DNA of 64,000 bases from Sthenelais limicola (GCA_942159475.1 OW804097.1:51046986-51110985), one strand, 5' to 3'. Shown: positions 9,170-21,457, counted from the stretch's first letter. The notes: generated by a model from the letters alone, not told the origin. A program made the numbers and translations.

Positions 9170-11668
9170 CTAGGAGAAAGCCAAAACAGAGAAATGACTT
9201 TCGGATATATGTAGTTGCTTAAGGGATTTTTCTTTGATAATGGAAGCTGCCTTCAACTTGGCAGCGTCTGACATAAAGGCCCTTGAGAGGGCGTCAGGTA
9301 AATCCATGAACACGCCCGGAATGTGGACGAATTGGAATTCAACAGAAGAGGAGGCTGAGAGGAACCAAAAGGCTCGAGCGCAGGCTGCGAGGGAGGGGTC
9401 CCGGGCCCTGCCTCCAGAGAGGGCCTGGACGGCAGCTAGGTTGTCACAGCAGACTCTAATAATGTAACCAGCGTCTGAGGCAGATGTAAGAAGACGAGCT
9501 CCTGCAAGGCAATTGTAAGCCTCTAGATGGTTTATGGACTCAGAAGCATGCTCCTTGGAGAACTTATGGGCGTACCAGTTACGACCATCTGTGCCTCCGG
9601 ATCCGTCGATGCATGCATCTACCCATATAGTCTTCGAGACCTGGAACGAGGGCATAATGGCCTTACCATTAAACCTGGGGAGAAACTTCAAGAACCATCG
9701 AAGGTCGGCTTTCATTGAGGAAGAGACTCTGACATCACCTCCTGCCGCGCCCCTCAACGCTGATAGCAGTCGATTCATGAAGAGCCGCGCAGGAGGGACT
9801 GCCTTAGATAGATGGTTTATCCTTCCTAACACTTGCTGCAGTTGCTTAGTTGATATGATAGATGTCGCAGACACTTTGGCCAAGCACGACTGGGTGTCGT
9901 GAAGTTTAGCAAGAGGAATTGTAAGGGAGTTGTTAGGAACATCAAAGTCTATGCCAAGCCATGTAACACACTGTGACTGGGGTTGAAGCTTATCCTGTGC
10001 AAGTTGTAGGCCAAGCTCCTCTATTAGGGAGCAGACAATGCCAAGCTGACTCTCGACTGATGCAGTGTCTTGGCCTATAAGAAGTAAGTCATCCAGATAC
10101 ATGAGAGCTTCAACGCCTGACTGTTTAAGAGCACGAACTATGAATGATGCGATGGACTGCATTACATATGAAGACATTCGAGCCCCGAAGGGCAAGGCCC
10201 GATCAAAGTTGAAGAGTCCAGTATGACGAATACCCAACAGGGGCCAGTCAAGGGGGCATACACTGAACTGAAGGTAGGCCCTCTTAAGGTCGATGACGGC
10301 TAATGCACAAGACTTGGAGAAGGTGTTGATAACACGAACAGCATCTGAGACAGTTGGAAGTTGATGACGGACAGGGAGGTCGTCGTATGAGTTTTTAGGG
10401 ATGAATTTGTTCACCTCGCCATCGGGGAAAGATAAGTCTACAATAATACGACGTTTTCTGGGGTCCTGCTTTGGCCTGGTCATGAGAGGGCTTACATGCA
10501 TCCAAGGCACAAAAGGGGGGGTTTCATAGGGGCCGCTTAGGGCTTGAAAAGCGACCTCAGTGTGAATATATTCCAGGACGTGGGATGGGAAGGCTAAGGC
10601 AGAATGGTGGTTGGGGGGGAGGGATTGAGATAGGAGGGGGCCACCTCTATATTGTAGAGGAAATCCGAACTGTAAACCGTCGAGTATCATGACATCAAGG
10701 TGAGATCCGGTGGAATATTTTTTCCAAGCACTGATATTGAGATTCGAGGTCAAAGGTATTCTGGCTGACTTTGCATTTGAGATTCCGGTTAGAGCCACAG
10801 CGGCATAAATGTCTGCTAGAGAAGAGTGCATTATACGCGCTGGGAAGGGCCAACCCTTTCTGGTGTTGTCAATCAGAAATTCTGGCGAAGGGCCAGAGTC
10901 AATGAAGTCACATTCTACACTATGCTCGTTGATATCAGAATTGACTAACGTATGTTGAGAGTCAGTGGATAATGCACACACAGAAGGAGTTTCACTGGCA
11001 TGTTGAAGGGAGGAACACTCATCATGCACTGGCCGCGGAGTCGTGGACTCCGTAACACAAGGCCAAGTGTCAGATTTTTGTAGAACTGCTGAGTGATAGA
11101 TGTGGTTATCCTCATGTTCATGTGCTGATTGATAATGAAAGTCAACAGGAAAGCCTGAATAGACTGTATGATCAAGCCGCGGAGCTAACTCCGTAACACA
11201 AGGCATGTCATATGAGCCCGAACGAGTGGGCGATAACTGGGGAACGTGAAGTTTAAAGTGAGAACTAGAAGATAACAAGTCATCACCGGCGAGGGTAACA
11301 CATGTGTCCTGAGAAGGACAAACTACAGAATCCTTGGTGATAATAGCTGGCTGCCTGGCAGCAAATCGGGGAACAGGGAGAGCTGCGTTTCGTAACACTA
11401 CAGTCTCGATGGGAGCATGGGCGCCGCCATGTTTGTTTACATTTTCACTAACACTTTTCGCACTGATAGAGACGTCTGGGGAGATGTGGGAAGGTAGGCG
11501 GGTAAGAACAGAATCTGTGTTGTCTGCAGACACACTCGAAGATTGAATATAATTGACTGTACTCACGTTTTTGTTCACGCCATCCTGACACCCAGACGCG
11601 CCTAAGAGTTTTTTGAAGAAGTTGAGGATGAATTTGATGTAGAAGCGGGCTTCTGGCCCTTCCGCCAA
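9170..11668 (-). CDS. Reverse transcriptase/RNase H polyprotein of Ngaro copy 2
   Basis: This is an 832-residue uninterrupted ORF. About 270 N-terminal residues are low-complexity and unassigned. RT follows, with TRPKQDPRKRRIIVDLS, ALAVIDLKRAYLQFSV (palm A), LPFGARMSSYVMQSI, and the catalytic YLDD in MYLDDLLLIGQD. The RNase H residues are visible in WVDACIDGSGG, NHLEAYNCLAGARLL, VCCDNLAAVQAL and DLPDALSRA. The N-terminus overlaps the end of gag by about 67 bp in another frame, suggesting reinitiation or frameshift expression. No inactivating change is seen. Confidence 0.92.
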   Translation of the reverse strand: MAEGPEARFYIKFILNFFKKLLGASGCQDGVNKNVSTVNYIQSSSVSADNTDSVLTRLPSHISPDVSISAKSVSENVNKHGGAHAPIETVVLRNAALPVPRFAARQPAIITKDSVVCPSQDTCVTLAGDDLLSSSSHFKLHVPQLSPTRSGSYDMPCVTELAPRLDHTVYSGFPVDFHYQSAHEHEDNHIYHSAVLQKSDTWPCVTESTTPRPVHDECSSLQHASETPSVCALSTDSQHTLVNSDINEHSVECDFIDSGPSPEFLIDNTRKGWPFPARIMHSSLADIYAAVALTGISNAKSARIPLTSNLNISAWKKYSTGSHLDVMILDGLQFGFPLQYRGGPLLSQSLPPNHHSALAFPSHVLEYIHTEVAFQALSGPYETPPFVPWMHVSPLMTRPKQDPRKRRIIVDLSFPDGEVNKFIPKNSYDDLPVRHQLPTVSDAVRVINTFSKSCALAVIDLKRAYLQFSVCPLDWPLLGIRHTGLFNFDRALPFGARMSSYVMQSIASFIVRALKQSGVEALMYLDDLLLIGQDTASVESQLGIVCSLIEELGLQLAQDKLQPQSQCVTWLGIDFDVPNNSLTIPLAKLHDTQSCLAKVSATSIISTKQLQQVLGRINHLSKAVPPARLFMNRLLSALRGAAGGDVRVSSSMKADLRWFLKFLPRFNGKAIMPSFQVSKTIWVDACIDGSGGTDGRNWYAHKFSKEHASESINHLEAYNCLAGARLLTSASDAGYIIRVCCDNLAAVQALSGGRARDPSLAACARAFWFLSASSSVEFQFVHIPGVFMDLPDALSRAFMSDAAKLKAASIIKEKSLKQLHISESHFSVLAFS

Positions 11669-12939
11669 TCCTTATTGCGGTCTGGCATATTCTTTTTATT
11701 GTTGCACAACTTTGCAGCGTGGGGGAACTCCCTGCCTTTTGTCAGAAAAAAGCAGAAGCCACACACGTGGAGGAGCTTGACGTTGCCATTAGTGTGGGTC
11801 TCGGAGGACTCGCATGAGTCATTATTGAATGATGGACAGGGTGTAGATAGATTAGCTACTGATGACGATGCAATTCCCATTGTAGAAGAGGAAGATTTTG
11901 ACGACACAAACGGTTGCATCCAACTTAATCTCGCCCTTTCTGAGCGAAAAAGGGAGTCATTCGCCCATGAAGCCAGGCCATCGTTAATCAGAGCTAAACA
12001 TGCTTGGGACCAAGCTCTCACGCCTTCCCACGGGCGGGTAGAAGCATCCTCTGCTAGTTGCTCGAGGTGGCAAGCCATGTAATACGGGGTTGAGGAGACA
12101 TCAGTTGCATTAACTAACATCCTGGCAAAGCCACACACGTACTCCGGGAGAAGAAGTTCCCTCTTGTCCTTACGGACAGCCTTATACATTGTGGGAGGGA
12201 GTGAGGTCTCGGCCGTTGTGAATGATGATATGAACTTTAACATACCTCTGGGATTTGACAATGACGGGTACTGGCGATCAATAGAGTCGAATGCAAACTC
12301 AGAGTCTCGGTAGGCTGAAGACAACTCTCGAGGAGGAGGAAGATCCTGATCATCATTGGAGAAGATTGGCTGGACCACAGGCAATCTGCGACCATTCCTA
12401 CGCTTTGCCATGTCAAGTTGACGAGGAGCTAGCGAGGCCGATGCAGTCGATAGTGTTGCCGGGTGTATCGGGGCACTGAAGCCGGCTGACGCCCTCCTAT
12501 GTTGACGGTTAGGCGCTTCAAGATGAGCCTGGAGCGGAGACAATTCCGAGATTTGGTCCAACTCTGGCTCTGGGTGATGCTCCGGGAGGTTTGACACTGG
12601 GGCCTGACCCGCTGAGAAGTCCGAGAACATCTGCCTCATATCATTGTAGAGCTCACGAACTTCTGCTCTTGTAGCCGGCTGCAATGAAGGACTCAAACGA
12701 CCATCCCATGAAGGTTGGGCGGAAGCATGCGGTTGCTGAGCATGCGCAGGAGGTGACTCTTCGGCGATGGAAGCCTGTGGCCGTTGTGGCGTGACTTGCC
12801 ACGAGGCTTTGGCGCGCTTTTTGGCTGAAGCGTGGCCATTTTCCGGACTGTGCAGAAAGCGTCTTGGGGCTTGCACGTTGTGGCGGACCGGCCTGTGACG
12901 GATGAGTGGAGTAGCGATTCTTCGTCTGTTCCCAGCCAT
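11602..12939 (-). CDS. Gag-like ORF of Ngaro copy 2
   Basis: The 445-residue ORF starts just inside repeat A1. It has an Arg-rich N-terminus (MAGNRRRIATPLIRHRPVRH), a long Pro/Ala/Ser/Gln-rich linker and a helical central region (SLPPTMYKAVRKDKRELLLP to LALINDGLASWANDS). A Cys/His cluster HVCGFCFFLTKGREFPHAAKLC follows, resembling a zinc-binding knuckle. A basic Ser-rich tail ends the protein. By position and composition it is the gag of the element. Sequence similarity to gag of copies 1 and 3 is not evident. It overlaps the RT ORF. Confidence 0.8.
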   Translation of the reverse strand: MAGNRRRIATPLIRHRPVRHNVQAPRRFLHSPENGHASAKKRAKASWQVTPQRPQASIAEESPPAHAQQPHASAQPSWDGRLSPSLQPATRAEVRELYNDMRQMFSDFSAGQAPVSNLPEHHPEPELDQISELSPLQAHLEAPNRQHRRASAGFSAPIHPATLSTASASLAPRQLDMAKRRNGRRLPVVQPIFSNDDQDLPPPRELSSAYRDSEFAFDSIDRQYPSLSNPRGMLKFISSFTTAETSLPPTMYKAVRKDKRELLLPEYVCGFARMLVNATDVSSTPYYMACHLEQLAEDASTRPWEGVRAWSQACLALINDGLASWANDSLFRSERARLSWMQPFVSSKSSSSTMGIASSSVANLSTPCPSFNNDSCESSETHTNGNVKLLHVCGFCFFLTKGREFPHAAKLCNNKKNMPDRNKDWRKGQKPASTSNSSSTSSKNS

Positions 12940-13629
12940 TCTATACTGAATAAGCTACCAGCTCATGGAATCCAAGAAGCTCTCGATGGTAAGATAGAGC
13001 TGAGCTGGACGAATAAAACCCGAGGATAAAAAATTGTCCGCCACCGAAGAAATGTCACCTATGAGTGCCCGGATGTGATGACGTCAGTCCTAGGGCAAGG
13101 AGTGAATACTCCTGTGAGTTTTGATTGGTGGTTGGCCCCTCCCTCAATGACCCGGAATTGCAACCTTTTGCAATTCACGGACTATTTTCTTCAAATAATA
13201 TGTGTCATATGTACATGGTTTAATAAATGTAAACAGTTATTGATCATATTTTTTCATAATTTCTAGAATTTGGTCTTCAATAATTAAAATAATGGGTCTA
13301 AATTGGGTGCAATATGGTGGCAACCTTGCTCCAAATTCACTTTCCAGCATTTACGTATGTTAGTTATGACGTCATCATTATTGTCTCCATGACAACATAC
13401 CTATAAAAATATTTCTAGTGTGTTTGTATACATATAGTTTAAATTTCATCAAAATCTGTTCATTTTTTATTAAGTTATGCCCCCTTCAATTTATATAAAA
13501 AATTGATGCCTTGAGGCATCACCCCGTCCCCTGAGCCAAATTATGTGTGATGCCTTGAGGCATCAGCCCGTCCACTGAGCCATTTTGATAGTGATGCCTT
13601 GAGGCACCAGCCCGTCCTCAATGGGTTAA

Positions 13630-15440
13630 GATTGCTACAGTAGCTCTTACAGCTGCAGCAAATGATCTGTAGTAGTTGGTCAGGGGCAGGTTAGTAGACT
13701 TTCATCCACAATTATCTGTAACTCCCTTCCAAATTTGAATTTGGTAGCATACGCTTTGGCTGGGGTACTTATTAGCAGCTGATATAGATGGTAGGACCTG
13801 TGGATGGACATGCATGATGAGGAGAGGGAACTCTACATATCAAGTAGGGGTGCTTTGTTATCAGAGAACACTTCAGCTTGTCTTTGGAGCATTGGCAGAA
13901 GCAGATATAGATCCACCTATGTTGCACATAGCAGTTCACAAGCTTAAAGAATTTAATGTTATTCACATTCTGCTATTGCATGGATAGCAGCAGTGTTCTG
14001 CACTCCCAGTATTCTAGATTTATCCTCATACATTAGATGCTCCAAATGCTTTGCTCTTTTGCCTTTTTTGAGACATGGAAAGATGAAAACAAACCACCTT
14101 AAAATCTGAACGTCTACAATGATTCTGAGGTGTTGAAACCAAAGTTGTAGGTCAATTGACACCAAGTGACCTTCAATTGTAGTTGTTTTCCTTCTGAGGA
14201 TTTCTGTAGTATCCTCTTGAAACACAGGCTGGAACATTTTTCCTTTCTATTGACTCAAGAATAATGTTTCTATTATGTTTCAGCATCAACATTTAAGTAT
14301 ACATGGTTTTGCTTTTACTCAGGGTCTAGTTCTGGCTATGGGTTCCTGTTGGAATAGTTAATCTCAGCTTAAGGTATACACAGGAGACAGGTGTTATGCT
14401 GCTATTGGGTCATGCCCTTTACCCTTGATTTCAAAGTACCACACCTGTGCATGCTTACTGACCAGTTCAGGTAACAGTCAAGCAAGGCAGGATGGACAAT
14501 TTTGTGTAACTACATTGAAACCCTCTTATAACTTATCTGAAGTTATCATACAAGCATATTTATTCCAGATTCATGATATTACTTGCAGCTAAAGTTTTCA
14601 AAGTCTCCAGTTACCAATCATTGTATCATATTCTGACCACATCTTTGCATTTAGAGAACAAATCCCCTAATCTTGGTAGAGTAAAAAACCTCTTCTCTCT
14701 GTGGATCCTCTAGTAGATTTATTGTGTAGAATATGAATTTCTAGTGTTAAAAGGGGCTTAGAATCACCAATCCCTTCAATTAAATGGTTGGAGAATTTAT
14801 ATATCATATATATATGAATTATCATTCCCTTCTCACAGCTTAGAACTATTTCCAAGGGTAATTTCCCAAACTGGGCAGGAATCTTCATTGATCTTGTTGC
14901 TCATATTTAGATTATTGAGGCTATTATATTCAAAGCATCACACATTAGTTGTGTATTGTGAACTATGTCAGTGAGAAGGGGCAACTAACCGGTATTGAGG
15001 TTCCTCCTCCAATCATATACCCCAAAGATTTTGTGCATCAAATGCTATTAGAGAAAATGATACAACATACAACAATGTTGAATCTATGATGCAGTACACC
15101 TGTATGCCTAAGACAAGCTGAGGTTTACACAGACTAATATCACTAGATTTAAACTTGGAAGAGGGTTCAATTGTAGTTCACAATTCCCTCATGTATCTAC
15201 CTAGTGCCCTCTGGCTCTTACTACAAATTGTTAACTTCCTTCAAAGGATTAAACTTGGAATGTACTCCAGTTGTGACCCTGTAAGCTGCCTTATGCAGGA
15301 GGGGAATTGGTATTTCTTGAAGTATCAGAGAAATACATTATGCTATTCTTTTTACATACGCCATTCAAAAGGCTTGTCTAACCAGTTTTTATTACAGAAA
15401 CTCATTTCCTAGTGTGCTTGATCATAAATGCTTTCATACA
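13630..15440. other. Interior of the long-inverted-repeat element, no gene recognised
   Basis: Several short ORFs exist but none has a recognisable motif or consistent splice sites. A part near 13,640-13,700 (gcagcaaatgatctg...ggtcaggggcag) resembles 58,315-58,345 in the second long-inverted-repeat copy, supporting common ancestry of the interiors. Confidence 0.4.
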
Positions 15441-16339
15441 AAATGAGGTGAATTTCATTTTCACTTCACAGGATGCATTTGCTGGATACATGTCTTCTCT
15501 GTAGCAGTATACTAACTTGATAAATATTATCTATATGGATTTAACTATTTTTCCATTGGATTCCCAGTGCCTGGAAACATTAAAAAAGGGTATTCAGACT
15601 TGAATATATGTCAATTCTACACTTATAGTTATAGCGTTTATAAGTATAGAGGTGGCCATTTTGTTTTTGAGATTTTGGGCATGGTCCCCCACCTAGATTT
15701 TTCGCATTTAAGCATGTTAATAACAGGCACTCATACTACCCAAAACTGTTGAGAAACCTGTTGCAATTTGTCCTAGGTTTAGCCTTTTTTGAGCTAGATT
15801 GCCTGAACCAAATTACTATGCAGATTTGTGGCTAAATTCCCATTAACCAACAATTCTAATAGTAAAAAAAACATAATAGTGAACTGCTAATGTTATATCA
15901 ACTAACAAGACTGAATATTTTGCTTTAATGAAATGAATAAAGGATTTGTGTATAAGAATTAAAAGATATTTGAAGTATTTCTAATCATTTTTCAGGGAAA
16001 TATGTGAAAAATGACCTATAACGCCCCCTAGTGGAAAGGCATCATGTGCTTTGGAATTAATTTTTATTTCATTGGATTCCCTGACATGGAAAACATAGAA
16101 ATGCACACCAAAATCACTCATTTATGTTAACTAGAACCAAAGTTATGTGCATTTATTGTCTCAGCGGCCATCTTGGACGCCATCTTGAATTTCGGTATGA
16201 TAAAATGTTTGAAAAAATTGCAGACATCGATTTTTGAATTCTACTCATTGAATACTACAAAAAAATGTTTGTCTGCAAAAATTAACATGAATTCCACACG
16301 GGAGCCATTTTTTTGACATAAGCAAATAGACTATACTCA

Positions 16340-19300
16340 CTACACAGCCTTAGAAAATCGGCTGCCACCAACACATACGCTAGCGGTTGTCCCGAGCTCC
16401 GCATTAAATGGTTCGGAGGCTGGAAATTGAATGCCTACCACCAATAAATCGCCACAAAAGACAATACAGTCAATCAGGCCATCACATCTGCCACCTGTGC
16501 TCACAAACGTCTATCTAAAAATCTAAAAACAACAGACTGCTCGCTCACGAGGTAAATATATAAATCTTAAATCTTCCCCCCTTCCTCCCTAACTTCAAAA
16601 CAAAGACTCGCCGCTCACGGCTTGGACTCACCCACAAGATACTATTCTCACATGCCTGCAGGCAAGAAACAGCTCACGGCCATAGACATTTTAACCATTA
16701 CTCCTAATCAGGATGGTATAAGATTGACACAATACCCAATAAAGATAAAGTTTTTTTGTTGTTGTTTATTCATTCACGACCATACATGTTTCGGAGATGG
16801 GTTGTCTCCTTCTTTAGTGGTGTCTTGTTATCTGAACATGAGCTGGGTATATTAAATTGGAGCATTACGGTCAGCACCCTGCTCATGTAGAGTCAGGGTT
16901 TTGAGAATGGTAATTAGTTTGGTATTTTAACATGAAATCAATTTTTACAACAACCTTTCGATTTTTTCTCAATCAATAATTATAACAATCAATACAAATC
17001 TGTCTGGAAGACAGTAAATATATGACAGGATTTTTGTATATAAATTACTCCTAATACATCAAATCAAATCATTTTTACCTCATACTAAACAATATCAACC
17101 TCCCCTCCCTTACAACCATCCTTAAAAATTGACACCTTGGCTAATTATCTGATTCATTCATTCAACCATAATCTCAATTCACTAAAATTCACTTTCTACA
17201 TCTAATTTTACTTCATTAATTATTCACCAATTTTTGTATAGATCTACAACTTTTATACTTTTATCTAAAAATATAAAATCAAAATAAAATTTTAATTTTC
17301 CAAGGTCGCCTCTCACTTTTATTTATTCCACTATCACCACGCGTTACTATAATGATAAAGAACCCCAGTGTGGGGAATGTACTAAAAATAAAGCCTAGAG
17401 CAACATCTAGTGAGTAAGCACAAAGGTGGAGGACCTGTCTGCCAGTGCACCCTGCACTAGCGTCCACACATGACAAACTGTGAGGTACAAACACTGAACT
17501 GCCTCATTAGTATTCCCACCTCTCACCAGTCAGTCCAGAAATGCATTGACGTCATTATACGCGCATACGCTGTATAAGGGTGCAATAATTATGGAGGGGG
17601 GGGGGGGGAGTGCAATAAAAATATTCGAATTCAATATACCATATGAGTCCAATTTGTAATTTGCATTTTCTCACTTTAAGTCATTTTATGGCGATTGAAG
17701 TTTCAATATTAACTTTTGTTAAGGACTTATCATGAATAGTGAATAGAACTCCAGAATCTGGCCCAAAGAATGTTCAATTACTACTATCTCCTTCTTCTAA
17801 TCTCCCTATTCTCTGTTCGAGTGTGGGCGGGCGGGTGGGTGGTTGGGTGTAGAGTAGCCTAAACGATTAAATGTACTATTATTATAGATTATACAGTTAC
17901 TATATGAAAGGTAAATTTTATATAAATCTATTATAGGCTAACTTAAAATGATAAGTAGAAGTGTATCAATATCTAAACTTTAAGTCCTATTGTGCCTAAC
18001 GCTGAAATGATATGAACGTTTATAGCATGAAATGTTATACCTTACATATCGAGTATTTATTATTCTGTATACTGTATATCCACCATTTTCTCTGTCCCGG
18101 CATATCGGGAAGACCTGTGTATTACACAGAGGATGTGACCTTTTTTCACTAAGGACATTTGTAACTGTTAAACAAATGCCTATATAGAGAAATAAAAATA
18201 TCAATAAATAAATAAATTAATTAAAAGCAAAACTCATGTTCAATATAATGCCCTGGGGCCCAATTTTAACGGTGCCCAACATAATTCTAGCCCTATAAGT
18301 CATGATGTGAGCGAATTGGTTGTTATTTTGTTGTCATAATAGCTTACAATGCAGCTTTAAGTGGGAAGGCTGATACGGCCGGTACGGGCGAATAAAGTGG
18401 ACGAATAGCTTCAGGAACCTTGGCCTAACCAGACACCCCAACAGGTTCAACCCAACTTGACGAATCCAGCCTTAATATTGGGATGAAGCCTAGGTTATTA
18501 GTAAAATATATCGATAGAGATGACTACAACTGTTACATTTACAACACACCCCTCAAACCTAGTAGTATATGGAATCTTTACTTTAAAAATAGAAAGGCCC
18601 TCCCCGCTTTATTTTTATTCCTTTCGCCTTCAATACGTCCGTCACCGCTGGACTTAGTAAAGAGGGAAGTGGGGGCAGCAGAATGATGGATCATAGCTAA
18701 TAGTCCAACCTTGATATCTCTGTCAACAATCACACATTAAGCCTGACCATTCATTTGGTGGAGAACTCACAGCTTGTGTCGGATGTGCGGCCACAAGTGT
18801 GTAATGTACTGATCACATTACCTGTGCAAATAGTGCCAGAGAGGCAGACAGCCATACTGCGGCCTAAATCTGGAGTGCTGGTTAGAGTGGCTCACAGTTA
18901 AGTCTACTCGTATATTTAGAGGGGATATTTCAGATTTGTTACATTGTAGTTCATAGAACCAGGTTGGTGTATATGGAATAAAGACAGACATGTAAGATAT
19001 ATCCTAGTACAAGGCCTTATTGGAAATATTTGAGACCCGCCGAAATCTTTTCCTGCGGTGGCATCACTTATCATCGCTCATTGGCTGCTGTTTTCTGTCA
19101 GCCGATATCACTTCAAATTCCTGTATAAACATATATATATAACAGCAGCAGAATATTGATGAATTCAGTCCTACAACTCATAATATGAGTATATTTTATT
19201 TATTAAGACTTTTGGTCGGAGTACCTGAGAATGCAGCTTTCAGTTTAAATTCATGCTGATTAGTTTTATAAAAAGTGGTGCACGCCAAGTTAGGCACTAA

Positions 19301-19985
19301 AACTTAAAGTTGCCTTGACTTATTTCATATGATTCATGATAACTTTATGAGTTTTCATGATAGAATAATATTGATATATCAAATAAAAGAAAGGATTCAG
19401 GTCTATCTGTATTTGAAACTGTCACATGCACAAATACAAGAATTCTTTTTCATATTGAGGGCTGTTTCCATGGTAACCACATCCTGACTTTCAACTGTTT
19501 CCATGGCAATTTCTCTCAGGTGAATGGTACTGCAGTATTTGGGGCCATGTTGATCATACGAAATTAAATTTGCCAATTTCTGGCATATATGTCAACTTTG
19601 TACTATCATAATGGCAATGAATGGTAGAAATGGCTGTGTGAAGAATTGAAAGCCAAAATGTCCGTATAGGTAAAATCTGAGGTTGTAAGGATTAACATGA
19701 TACCTATATCCAATGGCACAATGTAGGTTTTGAATTGATCGAGATGGAGGGTCAAATCGCATGACACCCCAGAGGGGTGCAGTGCAATTTGACCTGATGT
19801 AGAGTGCCATTGGATATTTATCACATACTAAATCAAAAAGAGAATTCTGTTTTAATAGCATTTTACCTTGGTTTCTATCGATCTTGTGGACAACCGCCAT
19901 GCCAGTGGAAGTAGCTTGTAGTTAAGGAGTTGCGCACTTAGACTTTCCACTACCATGGCTGAACTGAGACATATGCACTCGATTT
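16340..19985. other. Gene-free stretch
   Basis: I see no convincing coding exon, RNA gene or element boundary. A short poly-G tract occurs at about 17,597-17,608 and GT/GGGC-rich repeats at 17,827-17,850. Open frames are short and lack family motifs. Confidence 0.4.
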
Positions 19986-20197
19986 TAATATATGGTTGCC
20001 TATAAGAGTTATAGGCTTATAGCGCGGGAAGACACCACGCCCCCATATCAAGTGACAACCTACATAGGTGTACAATCATCATGTGACGCCTACCCGCGGG
20101 AAATATGAACAGAACTTTCTCCGGCTTCAAAGCACTTGGTCGCTGGGAAAAAATTCCTTGCTGATTATTCTCAAGATTATGATCTTAATTACGGAGT

Positions 20198-21457
20198 ATG
20201 CCTACCTTGGGGGTTTGTAGTCAATGCAAATTTACCCATCTAGCTCCATTCGGTTCCAGGTGTAAACTGGTGTTTGACGATCCAGAAACATTTGATCTGC
20301 TTACATTGTCTCTATGTGATTCTTCCAAAATGGCTGGCATCAGTGGCTACAACAGAGCGGATCCTCTCTATTTGGAGTTTCTTGAGAAAGCTTACAAATC
20401 TTCCGAGAAATCAACTGGTGGTAAAGCACAGTCTTCTATGTCAAATACACCTCCTGATGCTTTGTCGATGATTCTTCAACATCTGGATAAGATAGAGAAG
20501 AAAAGTTCTCCTCCCGGCTTGTATAGCCATTCCTCTCCGGGTGAGGAAGACGAGGGTGACGGCCACCTGCAAAACCTTGTCGACAGCATTCAGCAACTAT
20601 CGTTGAACGTCAATGATGGCGTTCCACCGAAGAAAGGTATGGACTACAGGCCTGCTTATTATGTTCAAGTAAAAGCCAACCAGATGACCGTCAAACAGAT
20701 GGACCATACTAAATTGTCCGCTGCGGAATTGTTATATGGCATGACTAAAGTGTTGGAATATGTTTCTGCAAATGGTGACTGGCATGCTTATCTACAACAC
20801 ATGCTGTACGTAGGTCGCCATGTGATAGACGTCAATTTCTCTGTGCTTGGATGTGCTTTGTACGATCACCATGTAGTTGATCAGGTCCTGGCTGGCAAAT
20901 ACTTCTTCGGCACGCCAGACCTATTTGCTGCAGGTTTTCTAGTTAGTTGGAAAAAATGTACATCTCCTTCTCAGTCGTCTGTGTTCCTAGGAATATTGAT
21001 CGATTCCCAACGAATGACATTATCCTTGCCTCCAGATAAGTTAAAAAAGTTACACCATGAACTCCATTTCTTCACGGACAAGAATCGTGCCACTAAACAT
21101 CAAGTCCAGAGACTCTGTGGTATTTTATGCCACTGTTCGAAGGTGGTGAGAGGTGGGCATACCTTCAGCCACCGTGTGATAGAATTGTTGAGAGGCCTTC
21201 CTGATAGAAATGTTTGCATCAAGCTCAGTGACAGCTTCAGATTAGACCTAAAATGGTCGTCAGAATTCGCCCAACGCTTCAATGGGACTTCATACATGAT
21301 TTCTCATTTACATCATAATGATCTTACCTTGTCTACGGATGCCTCTTTGGGAGGACTTGGGTTGGTAACCCCTGTAGACTGGGTTGGAGGATTCTACAAT
21401 AGTGACAAGTTTCCCATTGATTTTGGGTCACTGATCCTTCCCATTCTCATTGGGTGA
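20198..21457 (+). pseudogene. Gag-RT fusion of Ngaro copy 3, created by internal deletion
   Basis: The ORF has 419 codons. The first ~245 residues are gag, with a Cys-containing start and the core MDHTKL...LLYGMTKVLEY and YVGRHVIDVNFSVLG. The sequence then jumps in frame near 20,937 to the RT connection region (LVSWKKCTSPSQSSVFLGILI). It continues through LSLPPDKL and LCHCSKVVRGGHTFSH to the first RNase H strand (STDASLGGLG). The gag zinc knuckle, the Pol N-terminus and all RT catalytic motifs, including YxDD, are absent. The deletion kept the frame open, so a chimeric gag-like protein could still be made. It ends at 21,457 where RNase H goes out of frame. Confidence 0.8.

Larger units (their letters stand above)
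7469..13182 (-). mobile_element. Ngaro-type retrotransposon, copy 2 (all ORFs open)
   Basis: On the minus strand the order is A1 (13,182-13,024), gag, RT/RNase H, tyrosine recombinase, B1 (8,190-7,903), A2 (7,902-7,744) and B2 (7,682-7,469). The two 159-bp A repeats read as identical. B2 lacks about 75 bp present in B1 (8,088-8,163). All three ORFs are free of stops. Identical repeats plus intact ORFs make this the best candidate for a recently active element in the window. It belongs to a different lineage from copies 1 and 3, judging by unrelated gag and divergent RT/YR. Confidence 0.88.
7347..13625. mobile_element. piggyBac-like (TTAA) non-autonomous element carrying Ngaro copy 2
   Basis: TTAA duplications sit at 7,343-7,346 and 13,626-13,629, directly outside inverted termini reading CCCATTGAGGACGGG. 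Both subterminal regions repeat a GGACGGG-type motif. On the right it is spaced with GATGCCTTGAGGCATC palindromes at about 13,506, 13,548 and 13,592. TTAA target duplication and CCC-starting termini are the hallmark of piggyBac elements. Without the Ngaro insert it would be only about 0.57 kb and non-coding, so it is a MITE-like copy. Confidence 0.75.
6188..16333. mobile_element. Long-inverted-repeat DNA element, copy 1 (host of nested insertions)
   Basis: The ends are inverted copies. The left end begins TAGTCTAGTTGCTTATGTCA at 6,188; the right end is its reverse complement ending at 16,333 with one mismatch. Inverted similarity continues, with divergence, to about 7,090 on the left and 15,440 on the right, so the arms are about 0.9 kb. 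The trinucleotide TAC flanks both ends (6,185-6,187 and 16,334-16,336). Alternatively the duplication is TA with termini starting GTC. Removing the nested piggyBac-like element leaves about 3.9 kb with no transposase I can recognise. A relative lies at 57,708-63,933. Confidence 0.7.
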
